DNA of 64,000 bases, taken from Hymenobacter negativus. Lineage in GTDB: Bacteria > Bacteroidota > Bacteroidia > Cytophagales > Hymenobacteraceae. The stretch lies in the NCBI RefSeq assembly GCF_017571495.1, contig NZ_JAGETZ010000013.1, forward strand, positions 62,001 to 126,000, given 5' to 3'. Of this stretch, positions 27,999 through 36,443 are shown in pieces (the first letter of the stretch is position 1; each line of letters begins with the position of its first letter). The notes beneath the pieces were generated by a model, which worked only from the letters and a program-made list of their open reading frames with translations, was not told the origin of the DNA and ran no database searches. The translations under genes were made by a program, and so were the position numbers.

Positions 27999-29024
27999 AT
28001 GGGTTTCTTTAATTTCCTGACCAGCGACATTGCCATCGACCTGGGCACGGCCAATACGCTCATCATTCACAACGACAAAATCGTGGTGGATGAGCCGAGC
28101 ATTATCGCCAAAGACCGTACCACCAATAAAGTCATCGCCGTGGGCCGCCAGGCTCAGCAGATGCATGAAAAGACGCACGACAACATCCGTACCATCCGCC
28201 CACTGAAGGACGGGGTAATTGCCGATTTCCACGCCGCTGAGGAAATGATTAAGGGCATGATTAAGATGATTGACACGCGCAATCGCCTGTTTCAGCCCTC
28301 ACACCGCATGGTCATCTGCATTCCGTCGGGCATTACCGAAGTGGAGAAACGTGCTGTGCGGGATTCCGCCGAGCACGCCGGAGCCAAGGAAGTCTGGATG
28401 ATTCAGGAGCCCATGGCTGCCGCCATCGGCATCGGCATTGATGTGGAGCAGCCTGTGGGCTCAATGATTATCGATATCGGAGGTGGCACGACGGAAATTG
28501 CCGTTATCGCCCTATCGGGCATTGTGTGCGACCAGTCGATTAAAACCGCCGGCGACGTTTTCAACCAAGACATCCTCGACTACATGCGCCGGCAGCACAA
28601 CCTGCTCATCGGCGAGCGCTCGGCTGAGCGTATCAAGATTGAAGTAGGCGCCGCTCTCACCGAGCTCGACGTGCCGCCGCCCGACCATGAAGTGCGCGGA
28701 CGCGACCTGATGACGGGCATTCCGAAGGTTATCAAAGTGACTTTCTCCGAAATCGCCATTGCACTCGATAAGTCGGTGGCCAAAATTGAGGAAGCCGTAC
28801 TGAAAGCCCTCGAAATCTCCCCGCCCGAGCTGTCGGCCGACATTTACGAAAACGGCATTCATCTCACCGGCGGCGGTGCGCTGCTACGCGGCCTCGACAA
28901 GCGCTTGGCTGCTAAAACCAAACTGCCCATTCACATTGCCGAAGACCCGTTGCGCGCCGTAGTGCGTGGTACCGGCAAGGCCATTAAAGACATCCAAGCA
29001 TTTAAAGGCGTGCTGCTGACTTAA
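27999..29024 (+). CDS. mreB: Rod shape-determining actin homologue MreB
   Basis: About 341 residues from ATG 27999. A longer frame would start with a TTG inside the promoter, so it is rejected. MreB polymerises under the membrane and guides the elongasome. It has the actin-fold phosphate loops: SDIAIDLGTANTLI (phosphate 1), MIIDIGGGTTEIAVIAL (phosphate 2) and LTGGGALLRGL (adenosine), plus IQEPMAAAIGIGI. The N-terminal MGFFNFL is the amphipathic membrane-binding stretch. It is the first gene of an mreBCD-mrdA cluster. Confidence 0.97.
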   Translation: MGFFNFLTSDIAIDLGTANTLIIHNDKIVVDEPSIIAKDRTTNKVIAVGRQAQQMHEKTHDNIRTIRPLKDGVIADFHAAEEMIKGMIKMIDTRNRLFQPSHRMVICIPSGITEVEKRAVRDSAEHAGAKEVWMIQEPMAAAIGIGIDVEQPVGSMIIDIGGGTTEIAVIALSGIVCDQSIKTAGDVFNQDILDYMRRQHNLLIGERSAERIKIEVGAALTELDVPPPDHEVRGRDLMTGIPKVIKVTFSEIAIALDKSVAKIEEAVLKALEISPPELSADIYENGIHLTGGGALLRGLDKRLAAKTKLPIHIAEDPLRAVVRGTGKAIKDIQAFKGVLLT

Positions 29025-29045
29025 TTACAGAACGAAACACCAGCG

Positions 29046-29135
29046 CGTCATGCTGAGCGTAGCCGAAGAATATCTACCGCGAGAGTAATTAATTACTGTT
29101 GCCCGTGAGATGCTTTGGCTACGCTCAGCATGACG
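29046..29135. repeat. 90-bp palindromic repeat (TGCTGAGC family) between mreB and mreC
   Basis: Arms CGTCATGCTGAGCGTAGCC (29046-29064) and its exact complement (29117-29135) continue imperfectly inward. It is the same length as the copy at 30671. It could weaken read-through from mreB into mreC. Confidence 0.85.
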
Positions 29136-29176
29136 TTCTGTTAGTTGCCGTTCTTCTAAATAATTAATTACCACCC

Positions 29177-30115
29177 GTGCGGAACCTGTTTCTTTTCTTA
29201 TTTCGCTTTCGCGGGGCGCTGGTATTTAGCTTGTTGGAAGTTTTCAGCCTTTATCTGTTCGTTACCAATAACTCTTATCAGCGGGCGGCGTTTTTTCATT
29301 CGGCCAATGCGTATGCCGGCGTGGTGCTGGCCCGCCGTACTCAGATAGCTGATTACTTCCATCTGGCCGAGGTCAACCAGCAGCTGGCCGTTGAAAATGC
29401 GGGCCTGCGCCAGCAGCTTTACCTGCCCGATACCACCCGGCGCGAAGCCGATTCGGTGGCCATTCCACCGGCCCGAACTGACTCACTCCGGCGGGTGCGC
29501 TACTTGCGGCCCGCCGCCAAGCCCGATACTTTGCTGCTCGGACAGCAGCGGTTGGCTGCTCGCGACCCTAGTTATCCACTTATTCCGGCCCGAGTTATCA
29601 ACAGTGCGCTCTATAATGTGGATAACTACATCACATTGAACGTGGGTCGCGCCAATGGTGTGCAGCCGGGCTTGGGCGTGGTGGGGGCCGACGGGGTGGT
29701 GGGCCGCGTGAAAGTGGTGAGCGAACATTACGCCACCGTGTACAGCCTGCTACACTCACAGACCCGCATCGCATCCAAAATCAAGCGCGATAACACGTTC
29801 GGTACCATCCGGTGGCTGGGCGATGACCCAACCCATGCCTTGCTCGACAACGTGCTGCGCGAAACCAAGCTCGTGAAAGGCGACACCATCGTGACCTCCG
29901 GCTACAACGCGGTATTTCCGGAAGGCATTTTCGTGGGCACCATCGATTCTTTTGTGAAGGAGCCGGACAAGAATTTCTGGACCATCCGGGTGAAGCTGGG
30001 CGTCAATTTTGCGAATCTGACCTACGTGTATGTGGTGACCAACCGCGGCCGGTCCGAGCGCGATACCCTGGAAGTGCACACGGGCATTCAGCCGAAAGGA
30101 GGAGAGCATCCATGA
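29177..30115 (+). CDS. mreC: Rod shape-determining protein MreC
   Basis: 312 residues from a GTG codon (MRNLFLFLFRFRGALVF), matching the Bacteroidota MreC N-terminus. One transmembrane helix, a periplasmic coiled coil (EVNQQLAVENAGLRQQL), then the MreC beta-barrel domains: RVINSALYNVDNYITLNVGRANGVQPGLGVV and DTIVTSGYNAVFPEGIFVG. MreC bridges MreB/MreD and PBP2 in the periplasm. Its stop overlaps the mreD start by four bases. Confidence 0.95.
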   Translation: MRNLFLFLFRFRGALVFSLLEVFSLYLFVTNNSYQRAAFFHSANAYAGVVLARRTQIADYFHLAEVNQQLAVENAGLRQQLYLPDTTRREADSVAIPPARTDSLRRVRYLRPAAKPDTLLLGQQRLAARDPSYPLIPARVINSALYNVDNYITLNVGRANGVQPGLGVVGADGVVGRVKVVSEHYATVYSLLHSQTRIASKIKRDNTFGTIRWLGDDPTHALLDNVLRETKLVKGDTIVTSGYNAVFPEGIFVGTIDSFVKEPDKNFWTIRVKLGVNFANLTYVYVVTNRGRSERDTLEVHTGIQPKGGEHP

Positions 30116-30639
30116 GCGGACTACGATTTATCCTGATTCAGGTGTTGCGCTTCGGCCTGTATGCGGGCGTGCACGTGCTGCTGATTAGCCGACTGGTGCT
30201 ATTCGACTTGGGCTGGTGCTTTTTCTACCTGGGCTTCCTGTTGTTTTTGCCCATCAATACGCCCATTGTGGTCCAGCTGCTGTTGTCGTTTGCCATGGGG
30301 CTCACGATGGATATTTTCTACGATACCGGGGGGCTGCACGCGGCGGCGGCGGTATTGCTGGGCTTCCTGCGGCCGTGGGTACTGCGTCTGCTTACCCCGC
30401 GTGATGGTTACGACAGTGCCGATACCGTGAACGTTCACCAGATGGGCTGGCAATGGTTCACGGTGTACCTCTCGCTGCTGGTGCTGCTGCACCACACGGC
30501 ATTCTTCCTGCTGGAGCTGGGCAGTTTCCTGCATTTCGGCATCACGCTGGGTAAAGTTCTGGTAAGTGCACTCTTTACCAGCCTTGCGCTGTTAATTGTG
30601 CAGCTGCTGTTTTTTCCGGTGCGGAGGGGGAGAAATTAG
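30112..30639 (+). CDS. mreD: Rod shape-determining protein MreD
   Basis: 175 residues, almost entirely hydrophobic with about five transmembrane segments. Weakly conserved family, but GLTMDIFYDTGGLHAAAAVLLGFLRPWVL is the typical MreD loop and helix. The identification is secured by the ATGA overlap with mreC and the following mrdA. It is an inner-membrane component of the elongasome. Confidence 0.92.
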   Translation: MSGLRFILIQVLRFGLYAGVHVLLISRLVLFDLGWCFFYLGFLLFLPINTPIVVQLLLSFAMGLTMDIFYDTGGLHAAAAVLLGFLRPWVLRLLTPRDGYDSADTVNVHQMGWQWFTVYLSLLVLLHHTAFFLLELGSFLHFGITLGKVLVSALFTSLALLIVQLLFFPVRRGRN

Positions 30640-30670
30640 AAGTTGATTTTGTTATGCCTATCAATTAGCA

Positions 30671-30760
30671 CGTCATGCTGAGCGTAACCGAAGCATCTCT
30701 ACCGCAGGAATAAATAATTACTTCGGCACGTGAGAGGCTTCGGCTACGCTCAGCATGAAG
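30671..30760. repeat. 90-bp palindromic repeat (TGCTGAGC family) between mreD and mrdA
   Basis: The left arm CGTCATGCTGAGCGTAACCG (from 30671) pairs with ...GGCTACGCTCAGCATGAAG ending at 30760, with a few mismatches. It ends 22 bases before the mrdA ATG. Confidence 0.85.
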
Positions 30761-30782
30761 TTCAAGAGAATCCAAACTATCA

Positions 30783-32642
30783 ATGCAGTACCTCGAAGGC
30801 CGCAAATACGTTGTCCAAGGCATCTTTTTGGTGGTGGCCCTCATCTTCCTCACGCGCCTGTTTTTTATGCAGGTGTTGGACGGAACGTATAAGCTAGCGG
30901 CCGACAAGAACACGCTTCAGCGCCTGGTGCAGACGCCGTACCGGGGCCTGATTTACGACCGCAAGAACCTGCCGCTGGTGCAGAACACACCCGTGTACGA
31001 CCTTATGGTGGTGCCCCGGGAAGTGAAGCAGCTCGACTCGGCCAAGTTTTGCGAGCTGCTGCAGATTCCGATTGAGGACCTGCGTGCCCGCATGCTGGCG
31101 GCCAAAAAGTACTCGCGCAACAAGCCCTCGCCCGTAGTGCAGAACCTGACGACGCAGGATTTGGCCGCGATTCAGGATAAGTTGATGGACTTTCCTGGCT
31201 TCCGGCCGCAGACGCGCATGGCGCGGGCCTACAACACGCATAATCTGGCCCACGCCCTGGGCTACGTAGGTGCCATTACGCCGGCCTTCCTCGAAAAGCC
31301 GAAGTACGCGAAGTACCAGCCGGGCGAGAATATCGGGATTTCGGGTCTGGAAGCGTACTACGAAAGCACGCTGATGGGCCGCCGGGGCGTGCAATTCAAG
31401 ATGGTGAACGTGCGCGGCATCGAAAAAGGCAAGTTCCGGGATGGCGAGTTCGATACGCTCTCGGTGGCTGGACAGGACCTGCACCTGACCATCGATTCGG
31501 AGTTGCAGGCGTATGGTGAGAAGCTGCTGGCTGGCCGCCGTGGCTCCATCGTGGCCATCGAGCCGAAGACGGGCGAAATCCTGGCCTTCGTGTCGGCCCC
31601 GCATTTCGACCCCGCGCTACTTACTGGCAAAGGCGCGGGCAACCGCTACATGGACCTGTTGAACAACCCCAACCTGCCGCTATTCGACCGGCCCCTACAG
31701 GCGTCGTACTCGCCGGGCTCGGTTTTCAAGCTGGTGAATGAACTAGTGGCTTTGCAACTGGGCGTGGTCACGCCCAACACGCCTTTCGAGTGCAATCAGA
31801 AGCTGGTGCACTGCACTCACCGCCACGAATATCCGCGCAACGTGGACATTGCCATTAAGCAAAGTTGCAACCCCTATTTCTACCAGGTGATGCGAGCGGC
31901 CATCCTGCGCGGCCAGGCCCCCAACAAGTACGACGACTCCCGCATTGGCCTGGCGCAGTGGCAGAAGATGGTGAAGTCCTTTGGCCTCGGCGAGAAGCTG
32001 GGGGTGGACATGAGCCAGGAAAAGCGCGGCCTTATTCCCTCGCCAGAGTTTTATGACAAGAAGTTCTTCGACAAGAAGCGCAACCGCCAGCAGCGCTGGA
32101 GCTACCGCAACGTGTACTCGCTCAGCATTGGGCAGGGCGAGGTGCAGGTAACTGGCATTCAGATGGCCAACATCCTGGCTACTATTGCCAACCGCGGCTG
32201 GTACTACACACCGCATTTCGTGCGCGGCATTGGCAACGGCGGCCCGCTGCCGCAGTTCCAGCAAAAGCACTTTACTGCCGTCGATACGACGCTGTTCAAA
32301 TACGTCATCCCCGGCATGCAGATGGTAGTAGACGGCAACGGTGGTACCGGCGAGCTGGCTTCGCTGGCCCAGTTTGGCATCACCATGGCCGGTAAAACCG
32401 GCACCGTACAAAACCCCCATGGCTTCGACCACGCCACTTTTGCCGCCTTTGCCCCGGTGAATGACCCGAAAATTGCCATCGCCGTGTTCATCGAAAACAG
32501 CGGTTTCGGCGGTACCAGCGCGGCCCCCGCCGCCGGCCTTATGATTGAGAAGTACCTGCGCGGCCACGTAGCCGGCTACCGCAAGCGTTGGGAAGATTGG
32601 GTGATGTACGGCGACTTCACCCGGAAGCTGCACTCGATGTAG
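30783..32642 (+). CDS. mrdA: Penicillin-binding protein 2, elongasome transpeptidase
   Basis: 619 residues. An N-terminal transmembrane helix (GIFLVVALIFLTRLFFMQV) is followed by the PBP dimerisation domain and the transpeptidase domain. All three active-site motifs are visible: S313-V-F-K, S361-C-N and K538-T-G. It cross-links peptidoglycan in the periplasm with RodA and MreBCD. In most Bacteroidota rodA follows directly; here a short-chain dehydrogenase follows instead. Confidence 0.96.
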   Translation: MQYLEGRKYVVQGIFLVVALIFLTRLFFMQVLDGTYKLAADKNTLQRLVQTPYRGLIYDRKNLPLVQNTPVYDLMVVPREVKQLDSAKFCELLQIPIEDLRARMLAAKKYSRNKPSPVVQNLTTQDLAAIQDKLMDFPGFRPQTRMARAYNTHNLAHALGYVGAITPAFLEKPKYAKYQPGENIGISGLEAYYESTLMGRRGVQFKMVNVRGIEKGKFRDGEFDTLSVAGQDLHLTIDSELQAYGEKLLAGRRGSIVAIEPKTGEILAFVSAPHFDPALLTGKGAGNRYMDLLNNPNLPLFDRPLQASYSPGSVFKLVNELVALQLGVVTPNTPFECNQKLVHCTHRHEYPRNVDIAIKQSCNPYFYQVMRAAILRGQAPNKYDDSRIGLAQWQKMVKSFGLGEKLGVDMSQEKRGLIPSPEFYDKKFFDKKRNRQQRWSYRNVYSLSIGQGEVQVTGIQMANILATIANRGWYYTPHFVRGIGNGGPLPQFQQKHFTAVDTTLFKYVIPGMQMVVDGNGGTGELASLAQFGITMAGKTGTVQNPHGFDHATFAAFAPVNDPKIAIAVFIENSGFGGTSAAPAAGLMIEKYLRGHVAGYRKRWEDWVMYGDFTRKLHSM

Positions 32643-32660
32643 GGCTGGCAAATAGGAAAA

Positions 32661-32700
32661 GAGAACGTCCTGCTGAGCGCAGTCGAAGCGTGATGTTCTC
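32661..32700. repeat. 40-bp shortened copy of the TGCTGAGC palindrome
   Basis: GAGAACGTC...GATGTTCTC arms (one mismatch) flank CTGCTGAGCGCAGTCGAAG, the left core of the longer repeats. It looks like an internally deleted copy. It lies after mrdA. Confidence 0.7.
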
Positions 32701-32763
32701 TGAGAAGTGCCCAACCTTTCGCGCCCATCCCCGGTTTTACCTCCTCACAACCCCCGAAAACAC

Positions 32764-33480
32764 ATGGAATCCCTTCAAGGAAAAGTCGCCCTTGTTACTG
32801 GCGCGGGCAAAGGCATCGGCCGCGCGGTAGCCCTCGCCCTAGCTGCTGAAGGCGTGCAGGTTGGCCTGCTGGCCCGCACCGCCAGCGACCTGCAAGAAGT
32901 AGCCGCCGAAATCATTGCGGCCGGAGGCAACGTCATCACTACCGTAGCTGATGTGGCCGACCGCCTCGCCGTGAACCTGGCCGTGGCCCGAATTCACGAA
33001 GAGTTGGGACCGATTGACATCCTCATCAACAACGCCGGTATTGGAAGCTTCGCCAAGTTTCTGGAGATGGAGCCCGAGCAGTGGGAGCACATCATCCAGG
33101 TAAACGTGATGGGCACCTACTACGTGACCCGTGCCGTATTACCCGTGATGATTGCGCGCCAGACCGGCGACATCATCAACATTTCTTCCACCTCCGGCCT
33201 GCGGGCCGCCGCCGGCAGCAGCGCCTATAGTGCCTCCAAATTCGCCGTCATGGGCCTCACCGAAGCCCTGATGCAGGAGGTGCGCAAGCACAACATCCGC
33301 GTGTCGGCCCTCACACCGAGCACCGTGGCCACGCCACTGGCCATCGGCAACAACCTCACCGACGGCAACCCCGAAAAGGTGATGCAGCCCGAGGACCTGG
33401 CCGAGTTCATGGTGTCGCAACTGAAGCTAAACCGCCGCATCTTTATCAAAGAGGCAGGCATGTGGTCGACTAATCCGTAA
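32764..33480 (+). CDS. Short-chain dehydrogenase/reductase (FabG-like)
   Basis: About 238 residues from ATG 32764, giving the standard SDR start MESLQGKVALVTGAGKGIGRA (TGxxxGxG nucleotide motif). NNAG is present (ILINNAGIGSFAKF), the catalytic Ser lies in NISSTSG and the YxxxK dyad in YSASK. Similar proteins are called 3-oxoacyl-ACP reductase, but the substrate cannot be read from the sequence. About 120 bases separate it from mrdA, and a strong terminator follows. Confidence 0.93.
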   Translation: MESLQGKVALVTGAGKGIGRAVALALAAEGVQVGLLARTASDLQEVAAEIIAAGGNVITTVADVADRLAVNLAVARIHEELGPIDILINNAGIGSFAKFLEMEPEQWEHIIQVNVMGTYYVTRAVLPVMIARQTGDIINISSTSGLRAAAGSSAYSASKFAVMGLTEALMQEVRKHNIRVSALTPSTVATPLAIGNNLTDGNPEKVMQPEDLAEFMVSQLKLNRRIFIKEAGMWSTNP

Positions 33481-33500
33481 CTCAGGTTTTGCTGGTTGCC

Positions 33501-33543
33501 AAGGCGCCCCCGTGACGTGAGTTGCGGGGGCGCCTTACTCTTT
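33501..33543 (+). terminator. Rho-independent terminator after SDR gene
   Basis: 12-bp perfect arms, AAGGCGCCCCCG/CGGGGGCGCCTT (33501-33512/33525-33536), are followed by ACTCTTT. Confidence 0.8.
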
Positions 33544-33645
33544 CCGGCCATCTGTATAGTGCTTTGGAAGCAGCATAACAATTTGATTATGCAGGGCTAA
33601 TGTTGAAAGAGGGAGCTTTGCGCCTCCTTAATTCAGTCCATTTCC

Positions 33646-34614
33646 ATGAAGCATTTCATACGCCTTGCTACTTGTGCCGTCGCGGCGCTTGCCCTCACGC
33701 AGTGCAGCACCGACCGCGCAGCCGAGGTGAAACCCATCGCCCCGGCCCACCTAGCTGATGCCACAGCCGTTGGAACCCTGGTTGGCCCGCTGGCCGAGAA
33801 GAAATTCTACAAGCTATTTGACGGCTACAAAAGCGGCGATGATTTTGAAGGTAGTGGCGTGTACGTCAACGGCGGACGCTACTACGTGGTGTTCGACAAC
33901 CGCTACAAGCTTGGCTCCATCGCCAGCAGCCTACCCGAAAATAGCGCCCAGAACACGCTCACTGGGAGCGGCTCGGGCTCGTCCAACTTTGAGGCCATCA
34001 CCTACGACGCCAACAATACCCCACATTACTATGTGACAGAGGAAACCGTGCCGCACAATGGCGCCTATTATCCCCGTGTTCGCCAGTACGATGCCAGCTT
34101 GGGCTACCAGAACAGCCTCTGGACTGATGTCGCTTTCAGCAGTGCCAACAGCAACAAGGGTTTCGAGGGTACCGCCTATGTGCGCCGCGACTCCGACGAC
34201 TACCTTCTGGGCCTTATTGAAGGCACTGGTCAAATCAAAGTCCTGAAGAAAACCAGCAGCGGCTGGGTCACCCAGGCCACCATGACTGTGCCCGTGGCCT
34301 TCCCCGACTACAGCGATATTGACATCTCGGGTAGCCGAGTGGCCATTACCACCCAAGAGGGTAGCCAGCTGTGGGTAGGTACTCTCAGTCCTCTCACCTG
34401 GAGCTTTACCGATGCCGGCCGCGTCTATGATTTTCCGCGCGGCAGTAGTACCGGCACGGTGGGCGCCGGCTCCAACGTACTTTATGGCAACATTGAGGGC
34501 GTGAGTTGGGTTGACGCTACCACTTTGGTCTGCGTCAGCGACAAGGCCGGTAACTCGCAGCCCAGCTACCAGCAGTACAAGGACCAGAGCATCCACGTAT
34601 TCCGGCTACCGTAG
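33646..34614 (+). CDS. Beta-propeller lipoprotein, phytase/SdiA-regulated-like
   Basis: 322 residues. The N-terminus is a lipoprotein signal with lipobox LTQC (cysteine near residue 20). The body contains spaced motifs FEAITYD, GFEGTAYV, and IEGVSWVDATTLVCVSDK, a pattern seen in esterase-like-phytase and SdiA-regulated beta-propellers. It would be membrane-anchored and face the periplasm or surface. I cannot assign a substrate. GAGCTTTG at 33613-33620 is one mismatch from the -7 box. Confidence 0.6.
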   Translation: MKHFIRLATCAVAALALTQCSTDRAAEVKPIAPAHLADATAVGTLVGPLAEKKFYKLFDGYKSGDDFEGSGVYVNGGRYYVVFDNRYKLGSIASSLPENSAQNTLTGSGSGSSNFEAITYDANNTPHYYVTEETVPHNGAYYPRVRQYDASLGYQNSLWTDVAFSSANSNKGFEGTAYVRRDSDDYLLGLIEGTGQIKVLKKTSSGWVTQATMTVPVAFPDYSDIDISGSRVAITTQEGSQLWVGTLSPLTWSFTDAGRVYDFPRGSSTGTVGAGSNVLYGNIEGVSWVDATTLVCVSDKAGNSQPSYQQYKDQSIHVFRLP

Positions 34615-34765
34615 TAAGGGCAGTTAGATAGGCGGTTGGCGGCACTGGCCTAGATTCGAACTACTTAAAAGCGAGTGATAAGGCCAATCGGTTAGCTAGG
34701 CGTAGCCAAAGCGTTGTGTATGACCAGCGTTTCGTAATCTGGTAGAGCAGCGGTTTGCTTTCTGT

Positions 34766-35464
34766 CTAGAGCTTATCGAACGGAACATCCTGAATTGGAT
34801 ACGATTTCCATTCCTTATAATCGAAGTGCCACCACTCGGCTGGCAGCACCGTGAAGCCATGCGCTTCCATGAGGCGGCGCAGCAGGTCGCGCTGTTCGCG
34901 CTGCCGGGCTGTGCCGCCGGTATAAGTTGCGTAGGAGCGGGGGCTCATCTCGTCATAAGCGCCGGGCATCTCAATTTCCTGACCTGTGGCGAGGTTGCAC
35001 AAGCTCAGGTCGACGGCGCAGCCCCGGTTGTGACGTGAGCCCTTGCGCGGGTCGGCCACAAACTCCCTTTTGGCGGCGGGCGTGCGGTCCCACATCTGTT
35101 TGGTGATGCGCCAGGGCCGGTAGCCGTCGAACACCAGCAGTCGGTAGCCCAGCGGCTTTAGCTCCGCATTCACCTGCACCAGCGCTTCAGCCGCGGGCCG
35201 CTGCAAAAATACCCGCGCCTGCGGATACAGCACCTGCCCCATAAAATTGTGCACCGTAGCATAGCGGATATCCAGCTTGATAGTCGGGTCGAGCCGAACC
35301 AGTTCCACCAGCTCATTGGCTTGAAACGGGCCGGCTTCATGCGGCGGCTGAGCCGCGCAGCTGCTACAAATGATAAGGAAGAGCAGCAGCCACAAGCGTT
35401 GAATAACGGCATCCGCCTTGTTCAGGCTAGCATACTGGGTAAATGGAGAAGTGTTAGTCCACAT
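34766..35464 (-). CDS. VanX-like D-alanyl-D-alanine dipeptidase, lipoprotein
   Basis: 232 residues. The M15D zinc dipeptidase signatures are clear: SRHNRGCAVDLSL (His and Asp ligands) and EWWHFDY (catalytic Glu and third ligand). A hydrophobic stretch ends LLLFLIICSSC, a plausible lipobox, so the enzyme would act on D-Ala-D-Ala or muropeptide fragments in the periplasm. With no vanA/vanH homologue nearby, peptidoglycan recycling or nutrient use is more likely than glycopeptide resistance. It starts 12 bases after the preceding lipoprotein gene, so they form an operon. Confidence 0.92.
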   Translation of the reverse strand: MWTNTSPFTQYASLNKADAVIQRLWLLLFLIICSSCAAQPPHEAGPFQANELVELVRLDPTIKLDIRYATVHNFMGQVLYPQARVFLQRPAAEALVQVNAELKPLGYRLLVFDGYRPWRITKQMWDRTPAAKREFVADPRKGSRHNRGCAVDLSLCNLATGQEIEMPGAYDEMSPRSYATYTGGTARQREQRDLLRRLMEAHGFTVLPAEWWHFDYKEWKSYPIQDVPFDKL

Positions 35465-35476
35465 TTGCTGAAAGGA

Positions 35477-36316
35477 CTAGTGACGTTTGGAACTGCCTTT
35501 CGGCAAATCTTTTACGGCAATGCCCGGCTGCCCTTTGTCTTTGAAGCCTTGAAACACGCCATATTCTGCCAGCACTTTTCGCTTGGTTAAAACTGAATCG
35601 AACACTAAGCCGGTTGGCCTTACTTTGTAATATAGGGTGGGGACATACATCATTCGGTGTTGCCCTTTTTCATCGTCCCATTCTTCGCCGTAGCCATAAA
35701 AACCAGCAAATTCCAATTCTGCATCTTGGTCGTAGTTTTTGGCAGGCCCATTAAATGTGAGTATGGTGTCGATTCTGGTTACCCGATTATTTTGAATGAA
35801 ATAGCGCCGTGCTAATTCTTTAGATGGTCTGTTGTCGAAGGCGACCAATAGCTCCCCATCAGTCTGCCCAGTTGGTATCCAAATGGGATACCGTTTACGA
35901 ATTTCTGGCTGTTCAGAAAAATCATAAGTCATCCCATTTGCCGTATCCCTATAAATAACTCTGCCCTTTTGCAAAATCGAAAAGGTAGCTTTTATATCCC
36001 ACGGGTCATGAATAACAGCTGTAGCTGGTTGCTGAATAGATTTGATAATAACGACTAGGCCCGGTGCCACTGTCCGACGTTCCTCAAATGGAATATGCAA
36101 AGCGGGGACATCTTCCAAAGGCGATGCTTGCGCTGATTCAGCGAATGTGTCGGCAGCAGAAATGTGAGTGGCTGCAAGCGTATCGGGTCGCAGCTTCGGA
36201 ACGGCTTTTGAGGATGGAGTTTCAGCAGTTGCCGAAGTTTTGTTGCTCTCGCAACCAGCTACCAACAACCAGATGAGCAAGGCTCCTACTAAGGAGCGCA
36301 TGGGTAGACATTGCAT
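35477..36316 (-). CDS. Lipoprotein of unknown function
   Basis: 279 residues from 36316, or 274 from an in-frame ATG at 36301. The N-terminus MRSLVGALLIWLLVAGC is a lipoprotein signal with lipobox LVAGC. A Ser/Thr/Ala-rich linker follows, then a folded region with repeated charged beta-strand patterns and no motif I recognise. The DNA is visibly more AT-rich than its neighbours, a possible sign of recent acquisition. It is upstream of, and probably co-transcribed with, the VanX-like gene. Confidence 0.65.
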   Translation of the reverse strand: MQCLPMRSLVGALLIWLLVAGCESNKTSATAETPSSKAVPKLRPDTLAATHISAADTFAESAQASPLEDVPALHIPFEERRTVAPGLVVIIKSIQQPATAVIHDPWDIKATFSILQKGRVIYRDTANGMTYDFSEQPEIRKRYPIWIPTGQTDGELLVAFDNRPSKELARRYFIQNNRVTRIDTILTFNGPAKNYDQDAELEFAGFYGYGEEWDDEKGQHRMMYVPTLYYKVRPTGLVFDSVLTKRKVLAEYGVFQGFKDKGQPGIAVKDLPKGSSKRH

Positions 36317-36392
36317 GACAGCAATCTGCTTTCGTGGAAATCAGGGCTGAAGGTAGAAGCTTTCAGGCCTTAAGAATAGGGCAGGGCAAATA

Positions 36393-36422
36393 AAAAAGGC
36401 GACCTGAATAGGGCGCCTTTTT
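36393..36422 (-). terminator. Terminator of the nuoMN operon
   Basis: Arms AAAAAGGCG/CGCCTTTTT with a 12-base loop are followed on the reverse strand by TTTATTTG. It lies 21 bases after the nuoN stop. Confidence 0.85.
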
Positions 36423-36443
36423 CTTCAATCAAAAACTTTCGTT

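Noticed and set aside
31743..32714. Reverse open frame of 323 codons
   Set aside because: Opposite mrdA, which has all its active-site motifs. The reverse product resembles no family.
34766..35464. VanX-like gene considered as glycopeptide resistance
   Set aside because: No VanA-type ligase, VanH dehydrogenase or VanRS pair is nearby; stand-alone dipeptidases of this family are common in peptidoglycan turnover.
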